Source: an uncultured Alistipes sp.
GTDB taxonomy: Bacteria; Bacteroidota; Bacteroidia; Bacteroidales; Rikenellaceae
Assembly (NCBI GenBank): GCA_900770635.1
Contig: CAAGLB010000078.1
Location: forward strand, 1 to 64,000
Reading direction: 5' to 3'
Length of the DNA: 64,000 nt
The notes beneath the pieces are model-generated. The model was not told the origin of the DNA. It saw only the letters and a program-made list of their open reading frames with translations, and searched no databases. Positions 63,594 to 64,000 of the stretch are shown in pieces. Each line of letters starts with the position of its first letter. Position 1 is the stretch's first letter. The position numbers were made by a program, and so were the translations under genes.

Positions 63594-64000
63594 ATGAAAG
63601 TACAGATCGTAAATAAATCGGCATACGAAGCGCCATTCTATGCCACCGTGAACTCGGCAGGCATGGACCTTAAAGCAAATATCGACGAGCCTATCGTGCT
63701 AGAGCCCTTGCAGCGTACGATGGTGCCTACTGGCCTATATATCGCACTCCCCGAGGGCACTGAGGCTCAGGTACGCCCACGCAGCGGCCTTGCAGCCAAG
63801 CACGGCATCACGGTGCTCAACACCCCAGGCACTATCGATGCCGACTATCGTGGCGAGATAAAGGTTATCCTTGTCAACCTCTCGAACGAGGCCTTTATCA
63901 TCAACCCTGGCGAGCGCATCGCTCAGATGGTTGTTGCCCGCTACGAGAAGGTAGAGTGGGACGTTGTTGACTCGCTCGACGCTACGGAGCGTGGTGCTGG
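63594..64000 (+). CDS. dut: dUTP diphosphatase, 3' end outside the window
   Basis: Trimeric dUTPase that removes dUTP and supplies dUMP for thymidylate synthesis. MKVQIVNKSAYEAPFYAT starts at ATG 63594. Motif 1 (NSAGMDLKA), motif 2 (RPRSGLAAKHG), motif 3 (NTPGTIDADYRGEI, with the catalytic Asp) and motif 4 (NPGERIAQMVV) are all intact. The frame is still open at the window end with ATERGAG, the start of the Gly-rich motif 5, so only the last ten or so residues are missing. Confidence 0.96.
   Translation, partial: MKVQIVNKSAYEAPFYATVNSAGMDLKANIDEPIVLEPLQRTMVPTGLYIALPEGTEAQVRPRSGLAAKHGITVLNTPGTIDADYRGEIKVILVNLSNEAFIINPGERIAQMVVARYEKVEWDVVDSLDATERGA

Noticed and set aside
1..64000. Transposases, integrases, rRNA genes or phage genes
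   Set aside because: None recognised; mobile-element signals are limited to non-coding repeats and possible integration scars.

Overview
The window is chromosomal DNA of a member of the Bacteroidota, order Bacteroidales. The evidence is a SusC/SusD polysaccharide-utilisation locus, many lipoproteins with Bacteroidota-type lipoboxes, upstream regions with the TAnnTTTG / TTTG promoter pair in place of E. coli-type boxes, no obvious Shine-Dalgarno sequences, and families largely confined to the phylum (DUF3127, DUF4988, DUF5715, putative porin, DUF721 beside recF). The family or genus cannot be fixed from the sequence alone; a gut Rikenellaceae/Bacteroidaceae-like organism is a reasonable guess.

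Layout. 1-6.4 kb: end of rplT, a rhodanese lipoprotein, a beta-barrel protein, a Bax-inhibitor-1 protein, tRNA-Arg, an acyl-CoA synthetase, then an AraC regulator divergent from a tiny 11-residue-repeat protein. The AraC/small-protein pair is flanked by the DUF3127 gene and a decayed copy of its 3' end. 6.3-11.1 kb: leftward operon alpha/beta hydrolase - membrane MurF - Ddl - radical SAM - DUF3127. 11.4-14.6 kb: a RibH-like protein without the usual catalytic residues and a TPR protein (leftward), and thioredoxin lipoprotein - recF - DUF721 (rightward). 15-35 kb: a large DUF4988 lipoprotein, then a leftward starch/maltodextrin locus: MFS sugar transporter, SusC, SusD, a six-module SusE/F-like protein, GH53, and four GH13 enzymes. 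These sit at different cell locations (surface lipoprotein, two secreted to the periplasm, one cytosolic), so together they can bind, cut, import and finish off alpha-glucan. 35-41 kb: LytS/LytTR two-component system, Wza, Wzc and a HAD phosphatase. 41-45 kb: pssA - porin - lytic transglycosylase (leftward). 45-52.4 kb: GDP-mannose pyrophosphorylase, Lon, UbiD, a helix-hairpin-helix protein and rpsU. 52.6-54.3 kb: an AT-rich BspA-like leucine-rich-repeat lipoprotein. 54.5-58 kb: tRNA-Leu and the dTDP-rhamnose genes rfbA-C-D-B. 58-64 kb: a glycan-binding-like secreted protein, a DUF5715 peptidase-like protein, rpsT, tRNA-Glu, an iron/cobalamin-type ABC importer, tRNA-Pro and the start of dut.

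The most unusual signal is non-coding. A dispersed family of about 85-126 bp two-hairpin elements occurs at five places plus one fragment. Four copies begin at, or even supply, the stop codon of a leftward gene. The small hairpin changes sequence between copies by paired substitutions, which suggests a selected structure. Other leads are the 11-mer repeat protein with its AraC neighbour inside a duplicated DUF3127 3' end, the degenerate RibH, the GH53 galactanase inside a starch locus, several apparently leaderless promoters, and a GC-rich coding remnant next to tRNA-Glu.
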